Counted from the stretch's first letter, positions 53,834-63,305 are shown. The stretch is 64,000 nucleotides of DNA from an uncultured Cryomorphaceae bacterium (GCA_902614915.1 CACMMX010000001.1:1-64000), one strand, 5' to 3'. Program-made: numbers and translations. Notes: a model not told the origin generated them from the letters alone.

Positions 53834-55830
53834 TTAAATCCTAATTTGTTTAGAACGTCTTCATCAACGAGATTCGGTACGGTCACCCTTAAATTAGATC
53901 TTAATTTCATCTCGCGCTCGATAGCGAATATAGCTTCTTTATTTCTTGCCCACGACCTTCTAGCGATTCCATTGTTGACATCATAAAGGAGCATGTTTTC
54001 TAATTTGTACTCTGCCGCATCAGAACCATCAAGCAGCATTCCGAAACCGCCGTTGATTACTTCACCCCACCCGACGCCTCCGCCGTTATGAATACTAACC
54101 CAAGTAGCTCCTCGGAAACTATCACCAATAACATTTTGAATGGCCATATCCGCAGTAAAGCTGGAGCCATCATATATGTTGGATGTTTCTCGGTAAGGAC
54201 TATCAGTCCCACTTACGTCATGGTGGTCTCGTCCTAAGATTATAGGGCCTATCTTACCTGCGGCTATGGCTTTATTAAAAGCACGAGCAATTTCAATACG
54301 ACCTTCGCTATCGGCATACAGAATACGAGCGTGTGAGCCGACGACTAATTTATTTTTCTTGGCGCCCTTAATCCAACGAATATTATCAGCCATCTGTTGG
54401 CGTATTTCTTTTGGTGCCTCGTTCATTAACCTTTCTAAAACATCCCTGGCAATCGCATCTGTTTTATCTAAATCAGCGATATCGTCACTAGCACATACCC
54501 ATCGGAATGGACCAAAACCGTAGTCGAAGCACATAGGCCCCATGATATCTTGAACATAAGACGGATAGCGGAATTGCTCACCATCTTCGGCCATGATTTC
54601 TGCACCGGCACGTGAGCTTTCAAGTAAAAACGCATTTCCGTAATCAAAGAAATACATACCTTTTTCCACTAAGGTATTGACTGCCTTAACGTGCCTTTTC
54701 AAGGTTTGCTGAATACGTGTTTTAAAATCCTCTGGGTTATGAGCCATCATTTTGTTAGACTCTTCGTAGCTCAAGCCTAAAGGATAATAGCCACCTGCCC
54801 AAGGGTTATGCAGAGACGTTTGATCCGAGCCTAAGTCAACGTTGATATTACGCTCAACCATACGCTCCCATAAATCCACAATATTGCCGATGTATGCGAT
54901 GCTCCTTGCTAATTTTTGTGCTTGAAATTCTAGAGCAAGGTCAATAGCCCTATCTACACTGGAGGTGATTTCGTCTACCCATCCTTGTTCGTAACGCTTA
55001 TAGGCTGCTTTTGGGTTAATCTCTGCTGTAATGCTAACTACCCCGGCAATATTCCCTGCTTTAGGCTGCGCACCTGACATACCTCCTAAACCTGCGGTGA
55101 CGAATAATTTCCCCTCTGGTTTACCACTAGATTTCATTCGTGCTGCATTCAATACTGTTATAGTAGTTCCGTGAACGATACCCTGTGGGCCAATATACAT
55201 GTAGGAACCTGCAGTCATCTGACCATATTGGGTGACACCTAAAGCGTTGAATTTTTCCCAATCGTCCGGACTACTATAATTAGGAATCATCATTCCGTTC
55301 GTCACAACCACGCGCGGTGCGTCTTTAGTAGAAGGGAATAAACCCATAGGATGACCGCTGTACATATGCAAAGTCTGTTCCTCAGTCATCTCGCTGAGGT
55401 ATTTCATTGTTACGAGGTATTGAGCCCAGTTCTGAAATACAGCACCATTCCCACCGTAGGTAATAAGCTCCTCAGGATGTTGCGCTACCGCCGGGTCTAG
55501 ATTATTTTGTATCATTAACATAATAGCAGCCGCCTGAGGTGTTTTACAAGGATATTTGTCAATTCCGCGCGCGTACATTGGGTAAGAAGGCTTGAACCGA
55601 TACATGTAAATACGTCCATAGTCTTTTAGTTCTGTCAAAAACTCAAAAGCTAATTCCTTATGCCAATCCTTTGGAAAATAACGAAGCGCATTTTCTAATG
55701 CTAATCGCTTTTCTTTTTCTGTCAAAATATCCTTGCGTTTTGGCGCTCGATTTACTTCTTTACTTATTCTTCTCTTTGGCGGCAATATTGCAGGAATACC
55801 TGCGGCAATCATTTCTTGAAAAGTAGTCAT
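53830..55830 (-). CDS. hutU: urocanate hydratase
   Basis: Second step of histidine degradation, hydrating urocanate to imidazolone propionate with NAD as an electrophile. ITYGGNGAVFQNWAQYLVT, VTAGLGGMSGAQPKAG, FVWACASDD-type (here FRWVCASDDI) and WVSIHNGGGVGWGEVINGGFG are urocanase signatures. The 666-aa length is ~100 residues above the Pseudomonas enzyme, normal for the Bacteroidota/plant type. No hutH, hutI or hutG is seen here. It is two bases from the upstream DUF5522 microgene and overlaps the downstream lipoprotein by four bases. Confidence 0.95.
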   Translation of the reverse strand: MTTFQEMIAAGIPAILPPKRRISKEVNRAPKRKDILTEKEKRLALENALRYFPKDWHKELAFEFLTELKDYGRIYMYRFKPSYPMYARGIDKYPCKTPQAAAIMLMIQNNLDPAVAQHPEELITYGGNGAVFQNWAQYLVTMKYLSEMTEEQTLHMYSGHPMGLFPSTKDAPRVVVTNGMMIPNYSSPDDWEKFNALGVTQYGQMTAGSYMYIGPQGIVHGTTITVLNAARMKSSGKPEGKLFVTAGLGGMSGAQPKAGNIAGVVSITAEINPKAAYKRYEQGWVDEITSSVDRAIDLALEFQAQKLARSIAYIGNIVDLWERMVERNINVDLGSDQTSLHNPWAGGYYPLGLSYEESNKMMAHNPEDFKTRIQQTLKRHVKAVNTLVEKGMYFFDYGNAFLLESSRAGAEIMAEDGEQFRYPSYVQDIMGPMCFDYGFGPFRWVCASDDIADLDKTDAIARDVLERLMNEAPKEIRQQMADNIRWIKGAKKNKLVVGSHARILYADSEGRIEIARAFNKAIAAGKIGPIILGRDHHDVSGTDSPYRETSNIYDGSSFTADMAIQNVIGDSFRGATWVSIHNGGGVGWGEVINGGFGMLLDGSDAAEYKLENMLLYDVNNGIARRSWARNKEAIFAIEREMKLRSNLRVTVPNLVDEDVLNKLGFK

Positions 55831-55831
55831 G

Positions 55832-55996
55832 TTATTTTTTATTTACTCTGTGAGTTCTTTTGTCGTAACCATAAGGACAATGTTTACATCCATTTTGACA
55901 GCAATAGCCACGCTTTATATGGTACTTTTCAGTAAACACGATATACCCTTGTTCTGTTTTATAAAAATCCTCCGGGTCCAATTCCTTTTTAAACAT
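55832..55996 (-). CDS. DUF5522 family cysteine-rich microprotein
   Basis: This 54-aa gene is absent from the ORF track. Reading the minus strand from 55996 gives a basic protein with the core GYCCQNGCKHCPYGYD, the family signature of DUF5522, and a Lys/Arg tail. Four cysteines (about 32, 33, 37 and 40) could bind metal. It ends two bases before hutU and so is likely co-transcribed. Function is unknown. Composition and reading frame (165 bases) are as for a real gene. Confidence 0.8.
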   Translation of the reverse strand: MFKKELDPEDFYKTEQGYIVFTEKYHIKRGYCCQNGCKHCPYGYDKRTHRVNKK

Positions 55997-56038
55997 CGTA
56001 ATCTGCAGCATTTGGGTCTGCTCAAATTTACATCACTG

Positions 56039-56046
56039 TACCTTTG
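56039..56046 (+). promoter_or_regulatory. predicted -7 box of the PLP-enzyme gene (leaderless)
   Basis: TACCTTTG matches TAnnTTTG and is six bases before the ATG at 56053, so the transcript should start at the ATG. TTTG at 56011-56014 is 24 bases upstream, rather far for a -33 element. Confidence 0.4.
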
Positions 56047-56052
56047 TACACT

Positions 56053-56883
56053 ATGAAATCAGATCAATTTCCTTTTATGCTGCCCTCACCACTAGAAAAG
56101 TTAAACTTCGAGGGTTGCGATTTATGGATTAAACGCGACGATCTTATCCACCCCGTCGTCTCTGGTAACAAGTGGCGTAAACTCCAAGGTTTTTTTCAAA
56201 TGCTAGGTACCAAAGAACCCATCACGACCTTTGGTGGCGCTTTTAGCAATCATTTACCTGCTGCAGCTTTTGCTGCCAAGTACTTTGGACACCCTATTAT
56301 GGGTGTGGTGCGTGGCGAAGAACTAGATGCTACGAGCAATGGCCTGCTCGCCTATTGTCATTCACAGGGAATGATCTTGGAATTCATTTCTCGTAGTGCG
56401 TACAGGTCTCTGCGAAAACAAGGTTGGATAGGCTACGAAGGAAGGTTACTTCCGGAAGGAGGCGCAGGATTGCATGCTCTTGAAGGCTGTGGTGAAATTT
56501 GGAAAGAATTGGTCCATGACCCCGATCATTTGGTTCTAGCTTCAGGTACAGGAACTACAGTTTTGGGCATTCTTGCTGCCATGCCATATCTCTGCAAAAC
56601 TCGCATTCACGTCATCAGTGCTGTCAAAGGCGCTCTTAAGGAACGAGCTAAAGTGGAGCAGCAGGCCTCACTAAAACAAATCGTCCTTCACTGGGAAGAT
56701 GAAGTTCATTTCGGTGGTTTTGGAAAATGGTCACCTGCTTTAATCGAGAACGCCGAGATGTTTGAGCAGGCCACAGGAATACCTTTGGAACCAAATTACA
56801 ATGCCAAGGTGTGGGCCTATTTGCAACGGACGAACTTAGAAGGAAAAGTGGTGTGGATTCACACCGGCGGGGTTCGTTTTTAA
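56053..56883 (+). CDS. ACC deaminase / D-cysteine desulfhydrase family PLP enzyme
   Basis: A fold-type II PLP enzyme. DLWIKRDDLIHPVVSGNKWRKLQGFF contains the Schiff-base Lys (NKWRK). GGAFSNHLPAAAFAAKYFGH is the substrate-binding helix and ASGTGTTVLGILAAM the phosphate-binding Gly loop. 276 aa, a little shorter than ACC deaminase (about 335). The track begins at a TTG (56044) inside the predicted promoter box; the ATG at 56053 (MKSDQFPF) is preferred. Substrate (1-aminocyclopropane-1-carboxylate, D-cysteine or other) cannot be read from the sequence. Ends overlapping kmo by four bases, convergent. Confidence 0.88.
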   Translation: MKSDQFPFMLPSPLEKLNFEGCDLWIKRDDLIHPVVSGNKWRKLQGFFQMLGTKEPITTFGGAFSNHLPAAAFAAKYFGHPIMGVVRGEELDATSNGLLAYCHSQGMILEFISRSAYRSLRKQGWIGYEGRLLPEGGAGLHALEGCGEIWKELVHDPDHLVLASGTGTTVLGILAAMPYLCKTRIHVISAVKGALKERAKVEQQASLKQIVLHWEDEVHFGGFGKWSPALIENAEMFEQATGIPLEPNYNAKVWAYLQRTNLEGKVVWIHTGGVRF

Positions 56884-58223
56884 ACGATTGATTCGAATAG
56901 CCTTAGCACCTCTTTTTCTATCTCTTTGCTGTCCCAGCGGTCTTCAATATCATCAATTGCCAAGATTTGTTGCATGATGCGATCGTGACGCTCGCCCTCG
57001 GCTTTGGCTTCGTGGTAGGGGATGTTGGTGAACTTAACCAGGGTGTAAAGCGGCGTCCATTTGTCTGGATGATTAGTTTGAACTTTACGCTCTATTTTTT
57101 TACGCAATTGGAAATATGGATTGGCTACGAGGTCGCGCATTTCGATGAAGTTTCTTAAACTTAAGTCTACTAAAGCATTACCTGCCGGTACGCGTTTTTC
57201 TGTGTAGGTTTCTAGCACTTTTTCCATATTGGAATCACCGTGCTCATCGAGCAGCTCTAAGAACACATGAACATCCTCCAGTGATCCATTCATGCCTTCT
57301 CCATAGAAGGGAACCGTAGCATGTGCAGCATCGCCAATTAGCATGGTGTTGGTGCCCCAATGGTACGGATTGCAACGAATACAAGCCAGAGCAGAGGTTG
57401 GATTGCTTTCCCACTGTTCCTCTAGATTTGGAATAAGTGGAATAGCATCTTTGAAATACTTCTCGAAATATCTTATGCCGTCCTGACCTGTGCTCAGGTT
57501 GTCCAAGCCATATTCACCGTTAAACGGGGCGAATACCGTCCCGGTAAAACCGTTGTCTTTATTGGCTAATCCCATCAGCATGAATTCGCGGCGCGGCCAA
57601 ATGTGTAGGGCATCAATATTGAGTTGAGGTTTGCCATCTTTTCTAGGAGGAATGTGAACTTCCTTGTATCCACTGTCGATAAAATCTTGACTGTAGTTGA
57701 AACGCGGTTGCTTCATTAACGCGCCCCTTACGGAAGAACCTGTTCCGTCACCACCAACAATCAAATCCGCTGAATATGCATTGTGTTGTTCGCCTTGTTT
57801 CATGAAAACTGTCCCGGTGTTGAAGTTTACGTATTCACAAAAGGCGTCAAAAGTGATGCTTACGTTCGGCAACGCCTCGGCCAATTCCACCAAAGTTTTA
57901 TTGAATTCACCACGGCTGATACTGTGGATGGCTTTATTATTAATGCTATAAGCAAAGTAGCTTTCATTGCCTTCTAAATCGTGAATCTGACGGCCGTAAG
58001 CCGGTACCACAATCTTGCGAATTTCTTCTTCAATCCCGGCATAGGCTAGTGCCGTCCAACCCCTGTGACTCACCACAAGGTTGATAGAGCGTCCTGAATT
58101 ATATCTCATTTTCCGTGGATCCGTTCTCTTTTCAAATACCTGCACATTATATCCTTTTTTACCCATGGCATAAGCCATATACGACCCTGCCAAACCGGCA
58201 CCAACTATGATTACTTTTTTCAT
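56880..58223 (-). CDS. kmo: kynurenine 3-monooxygenase
   Basis: An FAD hydroxylase converting kynurenine to 3-hydroxykynurenine. FAD motifs are KVIIVGAGLAGSYMAYAMGKKGYNV and LIGDAAHATVPFYGEGMNGSLED; the family segments YNSGRSINLVVSHRGWTAL and CIRCNPYHWG fit KMO. 447 aa is typical. It overlaps kynU by four bases on the same strand, so kynurenine is processed by one operon: KMO then kynureninase give 3-hydroxyanthranilate. Tryptophan dioxygenase and 3-HAA dioxygenase are not in the window. Confidence 0.95.
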   Translation of the reverse strand: MKKVIIVGAGLAGSYMAYAMGKKGYNVQVFEKRTDPRKMRYNSGRSINLVVSHRGWTALAYAGIEEEIRKIVVPAYGRQIHDLEGNESYFAYSINNKAIHSISRGEFNKTLVELAEALPNVSITFDAFCEYVNFNTGTVFMKQGEQHNAYSADLIVGGDGTGSSVRGALMKQPRFNYSQDFIDSGYKEVHIPPRKDGKPQLNIDALHIWPRREFMLMGLANKDNGFTGTVFAPFNGEYGLDNLSTGQDGIRYFEKYFKDAIPLIPNLEEQWESNPTSALACIRCNPYHWGTNTMLIGDAAHATVPFYGEGMNGSLEDVHVFLELLDEHGDSNMEKVLETYTEKRVPAGNALVDLSLRNFIEMRDLVANPYFQLRKKIERKVQTNHPDKWTPLYTLVKFTNIPYHEAKAEGERHDRIMQQILAIDDIEDRWDSKEIEKEVLRLFESIV

Positions 58224-59494
58224 GTTTGCTGTGCTTTAAGGTAGTTCAATAAGATTACACCAAAGGCCCTGATATCTTCAAAATTGTTGTAGAGCGGAAC
58301 CGGTGCCATACGAATAACATTAGGTTCGCGCCAATCGGCGATAACACCATGCTCCATAAGGTAGTCAAATAAGGGTTTTCCATAGCCGTGAACAAGCAAA
58401 GAAATTTGTGCCCCACGCTCATTGCGTGGAGTGATGATTTCAAAATTACTACCAGATTCTTCCGATACGTATTCCAGTACTTCCTGCAAATAGCCCGTTA
58501 GTTTTTTACTCTTTTCGAGTAATCTTCCTAACTCTGCCTTGTCGAATAAATCTAGGCTTGCCCGAAGCGGTGCCATTGCCATTACTGGTGCGTTAGACAA
58601 CTGCCAAGCTTCTGCGGTAGGAATAGGTTTGAAAGTCTTTGGCATTTCGAAACGCGTTTGTTTATCGTGCCCCCACCATCCTTCAAAACGAGGAATACCC
58701 GTCTTACCGTGGTGGCGTTCGTGCACAAAATAACCCGCTGTTGCGCCAGGACCGGAGTTGATGTATTTATAATGGCACCATGCGGCAAAATCCACGTTCC
58801 AATCGTGCAATTTGATTTTGATGTTGCCTGCACCATGAGCTAAATCCCAACCGACCATTATACCTCTATCTTGGGCAGAGGCGGTCAGATTTTTCATATC
58901 CATGACTTGGCCAGTATAGTAGTTTACCCCTCCAATCATCATCACGGCAATTTCTTCACCGTGATTATTAATAGCGGCTATAATGTCCTCCATGCGAATA
59001 TGGTGTTCGCCCTCTCGAGGACCAACTTCAACGAGGTGTTCCTTAGGGTCTAATCCGTGGTATCTTAGCTGAGATGCCAAAGCATATTGGTCTGATGGGA
59101 AGGCTTTGGCTTCACACAGTATTTTCGTACGTTTTCCTTCCGGTCGAAAGAAGCTTACCATCAAAAGATGGAGATTATTGGTCAGTGAACCCATCACTAC
59201 TACTTCCTCAGGCTTGGCGCCGACGAGTTTCGCTAGACTTTCCGAGAAGAATTCGTGGTACGGCATCCAAGGACGACGCGCATTTATATGTCCTTCTACA
59301 CCCATTTTTTTCCAATCCTCAAGCTCTTCACTCACGTATTTTTCAGCCAATTTTGGCATTAATCCCAGGCTGTTGCCCGTAAAATAGAGTGTTTGCTTAC
59401 CGTTAATCACAGGCAGGTGAAATTCTTGACGGAAGTGAGCCAATGAATCATTAGCGTCTAATTCCTGTGCATAATGCGGGTTAAGTATGTTCAT
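58220..59494 (-). CDS. kynU: kynureninase
   Basis: A PLP enzyme cleaving (3-hydroxy)kynurenine to (3-hydroxy)anthranilate and alanine. The PLP Lys is in WCHYKYINSGPGATAGYFVH; GWDLAHGAGNIKIKLHDWNVDFA is the classic kynureninase segment, with VMGSLTNNLHLLMVSFFRP near the phosphate site. The track extends 20 codons upstream with a hydrophobic leader that overlaps the UbiA-like gene; the Met at 59494 (MNILNPHYAQELD) is the better start, giving 424 aa. It precedes kmo with a four-base overlap. Confidence 0.96.
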   Translation of the reverse strand: MNILNPHYAQELDANDSLAHFRQEFHLPVINGKQTLYFTGNSLGLMPKLAEKYVSEELEDWKKMGVEGHINARRPWMPYHEFFSESLAKLVGAKPEEVVVMGSLTNNLHLLMVSFFRPEGKRTKILCEAKAFPSDQYALASQLRYHGLDPKEHLVEVGPREGEHHIRMEDIIAAINNHGEEIAVMMIGGVNYYTGQVMDMKNLTASAQDRGIMVGWDLAHGAGNIKIKLHDWNVDFAAWCHYKYINSGPGATAGYFVHERHHGKTGIPRFEGWWGHDKQTRFEMPKTFKPIPTAEAWQLSNAPVMAMAPLRASLDLFDKAELGRLLEKSKKLTGYLQEVLEYVSEESGSNFEIITPRNERGAQISLLVHGYGKPLFDYLMEHGVIADWREPNVIRMAPVPLYNNFEDIRAFGVILLNYLKAQQT

Positions 59495-59511
59495 CGTTTT
59501 ATTATGGGTGC

Positions 59512-60360
59512 TTAAAGGTATGGTAAAAGCAGTACTAAGCCCAATAAGAACCATGGCAAACCTTCAATTAGAAAACTGTAGTATAGATCTCCCATTTCGG
59601 GTCTAGCGACAATTATTATTGTCGCAAAGAATAAGAAGAGTGTGAATGTGCTGACCATTGGCATTCCCAAGACCACTACAAGTATAAAAAAGCTCATCCA
59701 TAATGCGGCATGCGCTAGGTATATACTATTTTTTGGCCCTATTATATGGGGTAATGTTTTGATGCTTTCGGCGTCGAGTTTTATATCCCGAACATCAAAA
59801 GGAATCGTACATGCCATGGTCCAAAAGAACCGTTCTAAAAGCAAAGGCCAGCCATTGTAACCATTCCAAATTGCGGGCACAAATCCAGTACTATATGCCC
59901 AAACAAAGGAAATTATGAAAAGCTTTAATCCTGGTACTGAGCGCAGGCCACCTCCTTTATTCTTCATAATCCAAGGTAATGGGTACAACATGGCGACAGC
60001 GGCCCCAATGACATAGTAGAGGAAAAGGCTTTTTGATCCTATTTGAACTAATTCGATAATAGAGAACGTGGCACCACCTAAAATACTAAGCTTTGTAAGG
60101 TTAGGCATTTGTTGACGCCAAGCTGTTATTTTCGAGGTTTTTTCACTCCCGGAAGGACCTTCGAAATATCTAGCAAAACCATAGACAACTAGAGTGCCCG
60201 CTGCATTTAATAATGCTAGGCTATGTTGGTGGGCATCAATTAAGATTTCTGTAACACGAGTTAATGCGTAAACAGCCCCTGCAACCCAAAAGTTAGCATA
60301 TACAAAGAGGCGTAAAAAACCTGCAAAATTGTTTATAAAACCGTTGAAACTTCTTTGCAT
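59512..60360 (-). CDS. UbiA-like integral membrane protein, first Asp motif lost
   Basis: A 282-aa protein with about eight membrane helices, resembling UbiA-superfamily prenyltransferases. The second Asp-rich motif is visible as FDVRDIKLDAESIKTLP, near residue 190. The first NDxxDxxxD motif, expected about residue 60-75, is replaced by VVYGFARYFEGPSGSEK, with no aspartate pair, so catalysis by the usual magnesium-pyrophosphate mechanism is doubtful. It is followed by kynU 17 bases later. Whether it works with kynurenine breakdown or only shares transcription is unknown. Divergent from gcvP. Confidence 0.78.
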   Translation of the reverse strand: MQRSFNGFINNFAGFLRLFVYANFWVAGAVYALTRVTEILIDAHQHSLALLNAAGTLVVYGFARYFEGPSGSEKTSKITAWRQQMPNLTKLSILGGATFSIIELVQIGSKSLFLYYVIGAAVAMLYPLPWIMKNKGGGLRSVPGLKLFIISFVWAYSTGFVPAIWNGYNGWPLLLERFFWTMACTIPFDVRDIKLDAESIKTLPHIIGPKNSIYLAHAALWMSFFILVVVLGMPMVSTFTLFLFFATIIIVARPEMGDLYYSFLIEGLPWFLLGLVLLLPYL

Positions 60361-60431
60361 TCTTAGGTGTTAAAAATACGTCACTTATCCTATGTATATA
60401 GTATTTTTATAGTATTAAAACCAACCCTAAT

Positions 60432-63305
60432 ATGAAGCGCAATTCATTTGCCTACCGCCACATCGGACCGAAAGCTGTAGATGTTGATCAAATGTTGTCT
60501 ACTATAGGTGTGGATTCTATTGATACCCTTATCAACCAAACGGTACCTGCTGCCATTCGAGCAGAGAACCATTTAGAATTAAGTGAAGCAATGACCGAGG
60601 CTGAATTTAGTGCCCACATTTCAGCTTTGGGCGAAATGAATTCTATGTTTAAAACATACATAGGAATGGGATACCATCCTACTGTGCTTCCAGGGGTGAT
60701 TCAGCGAAATATTTTAGAAAATCCAGGTTGGTATACCGCTTACACACCCTATCAAGCTGAAATTGCACAAGGCAGATTGGAAGCTTTAATGAACTATCAA
60801 ACCGTGGTAGTGGACCTCACGGGCATGGAGCTTGCCAATGCCTCTTTATTAGATGAAGCCACGGCAGTTGCCGAGGCTATGAGCATGTTCCACGGAGCCA
60901 TGCCACGTGCTAAGAAAAAAGCCGGTGCTAACAAATTCTTTGTTGACAATAACACCTTTCCGCAGAGTATTGCGCTACTAAAAACTAGAACAGAGCCTAT
61001 TGGAGTTGAATTAGTTTTTGGTGATTATAAAACGTTTGAACCTACGGAAGAATTCTTCGGTGCTATGGTTCAGTACCCTAATGCAAATGGTTCGGTAGAA
61101 GATTATCGCGCTTTTGCTGCATACTGCAACGAGGCGGAAGTACAGCTTGTTGTGGCGGCAGATTTATTGTCATTGACATTGCTCACACCCCCAGGAGAAT
61201 GGGGAGCTGATGCTGTAGTCGGTTCTACGCAGCGTTTCGGAATTCCATTAGGATATGGTGGTCCTCACGCAGCTTATTACGCGACAAAAGAAAGTTATAA
61301 GCGTCACATCCCAGGTCGTATTATTGGTCGTACCATTGATACCGACGGCAATCCTGCCTTGCGCATGGCATTACAGACTCGTGAGCAACATATTAAGCGT
61401 GATAAAGCAACATCAAATATCTGTACTGCTCAGGTTTTACTTGCAGTCATGGCAGGAGCTTACGGAGTATATCATGGACCAGAAGGATTAATAGATATTG
61501 CTGAATCCATTCATTTAAAGGCAGCAACTTTGAATGCTGCTTTGAAGGGAATGAATCTTGAACAATCTAATGAATTCTTCTTTGATACGCTGAAAATTCA
61601 CCTTAGTTCAAGTGATGCTTCTGAGTTGAGAACCTTGGCGGAGGATGCTGAAATTAATTTTCGCTACTTTGATTCAAAATCAGTGGGAATCTCATTGAAT
61701 GAAACAACTACCGATTCAGATGTTGCCGAAATCATTGCAATTTTTGCCAAGGCAGAGCAGGTTAAAGAAATTGCCATGGATGATTTGCAGACGGCGATTC
61801 CTTCGTCATTGTCCCGCTCCACAGCATTTATGACTAACGAAGTATTTCATAGTTACCGCAGTGAGACAGATATGATGCGTTACTTGAAAACGCTTGAGCG
61901 AAAAGATTTGGCTTTGAATCACAGCATGATTTCTTTGGGATCCTGTACCATGAAACTAAATGCGGCCTCCGAAATGATACCATTATCTAATGCTGCATGG
62001 AATAGTCTGCATCCATTTGTACCTGTCAATCAGGCTGCTGGCTATATTGAAGTAATTAAGGCGCTTGAAAAAGATTTATCGGAAATCACAGGTTTTGCGG
62101 CAACGTCCTTACAACCTAATTCTGGTGCTCAAGGAGAATATGCGGGTTTAATGGTCATTCGCGCTTACCATCACGCAAACGATGACGACCACAGAAATAT
62201 AGCACTGATTCCATCGTCGGCACACGGTACGAATCCAGCCTCGGCCGTAATGGCTGGTATGAAAGTGGTAGTGGTAGCATGTGACGAAAAAGGTAACATT
62301 GATGTGGAAGACCTTCGTTCTAAGGCGGAACAATACAGTGATAACTTAAGTGCACTAATGATTACCTACCCGTCAACCCACGGCGTATTTGAAGCCAACG
62401 TAAAGGAGATTACGAGTATTATTCATAGTCATGGCGGTCAAGTTTATATGGATGGAGCGAATATGAATGCTCAGGTGGGTTTGACTTCTCCAGGAATCAT
62501 AGGTGCAGACGTTTGTCATTTGAATTTACACAAAACCTTTGCGATTCCACATGGCGGAGGAGGACCTGGAATGGGGCCTATTTGCTGCGCCGCACATTTA
62601 GCTCCTTTCTTGCCAAAACATGACGTTATAGAAATGGGTGGTGTGCAAGGAATTTCGAGTATTTCTGCTGCTCCTTGGGGATCTGCACTGATTCTTATGA
62701 TTTCTTATGCGTATATCAAAATGTTGGGCAGTAAAGGACTTACGGATAGTACGAAATATGCTATTCTCAACGCGAATTATATAAAAGAGCGACTTGCCGG
62801 TTCATTTGATGTTCTATACATGGGTGAGAATAATCGATGCGCACATGAGATGATTTTAGATTGTCGACCATTTAAGCGTAACGCAGGGGTTGAGGTAACC
62901 GATATTGCTAAACGATTAATGGATTATGGATTCCATGCACCTACGGTAAGCTTTCCGGTCGCGGGAACCGTTATGGTGGAGCCTACAGAAAGTGAAGGTA
63001 TAGCTGAGCTGGACCGTTTTTGTGATGCAATGCTAAGTATTCGTTCTGAGATTTTAGAAATTGAGGATAGTCGAGCGGAGACTATGAATAATGTTTTGAA
63101 GAATGCGCCACATACCCAAAATATGATTTGTAGCGATAAATGGGACTTCCCATACTCCCGAGCCAAAGCAGCTTTTCCACTATCCTTTATTAGTGAAAAT
63201 AAGTTTTGGCCATCAGTTCGTCGAGTAGATGACGCTTACGGAGACCGAAACCTAATCTGTACATGTGAGCCCATTGAAAGTTATATGGAAGAAACGGAAG
63301 TATAG
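60432..63305 (+). CDS. gcvP: glycine dehydrogenase (decarboxylating), P-protein
   Basis: The PLP-dependent P-protein of the glycine cleavage system, taking CO2 from glycine. It is the fused single-chain form (957 aa) with both halves. The N-half starts RHIGPKAVDVDQMLSTIGV and carries YTPYQAEIAQGRLEALMNYQT; the C-half has the PLP Lys in CHLNLHKTFAIPHGGGGPGMGP, with SSAHGTNPASAVMAGMKVV and LITYPSTHGVFE upstream. The gcvT/gcvH genes are not in the window. It is divergent from the UbiA-like gene across 71 bases with two direct repeats. Confidence 0.97.
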   Translation: MKRNSFAYRHIGPKAVDVDQMLSTIGVDSIDTLINQTVPAAIRAENHLELSEAMTEAEFSAHISALGEMNSMFKTYIGMGYHPTVLPGVIQRNILENPGWYTAYTPYQAEIAQGRLEALMNYQTVVVDLTGMELANASLLDEATAVAEAMSMFHGAMPRAKKKAGANKFFVDNNTFPQSIALLKTRTEPIGVELVFGDYKTFEPTEEFFGAMVQYPNANGSVEDYRAFAAYCNEAEVQLVVAADLLSLTLLTPPGEWGADAVVGSTQRFGIPLGYGGPHAAYYATKESYKRHIPGRIIGRTIDTDGNPALRMALQTREQHIKRDKATSNICTAQVLLAVMAGAYGVYHGPEGLIDIAESIHLKAATLNAALKGMNLEQSNEFFFDTLKIHLSSSDASELRTLAEDAEINFRYFDSKSVGISLNETTTDSDVAEIIAIFAKAEQVKEIAMDDLQTAIPSSLSRSTAFMTNEVFHSYRSETDMMRYLKTLERKDLALNHSMISLGSCTMKLNAASEMIPLSNAAWNSLHPFVPVNQAAGYIEVIKALEKDLSEITGFAATSLQPNSGAQGEYAGLMVIRAYHHANDDDHRNIALIPSSAHGTNPASAVMAGMKVVVVACDEKGNIDVEDLRSKAEQYSDNLSALMITYPSTHGVFEANVKEITSIIHSHGGQVYMDGANMNAQVGLTSPGIIGADVCHLNLHKTFAIPHGGGGPGMGPICCAAHLAPFLPKHDVIEMGGVQGISSISAAPWGSALILMISYAYIKMLGSKGLTDSTKYAILNANYIKERLAGSFDVLYMGENNRCAHEMILDCRPFKRNAGVEVTDIAKRLMDYGFHAPTVSFPVAGTVMVEPTESEGIAELDRFCDAMLSIRSEILEIEDSRAETMNNVLKNAPHTQNMICSDKWDFPYSRAKAAFPLSFISENKFWPSVRRVDDAYGDRNLICTCEPIESYMEETEV

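Noticed and set aside
59074-59382. 102-aa plus-strand ORF opposite kynU
   Set aside because: Antisense to a strongly conserved kynureninase segment and no recognisable protein features.
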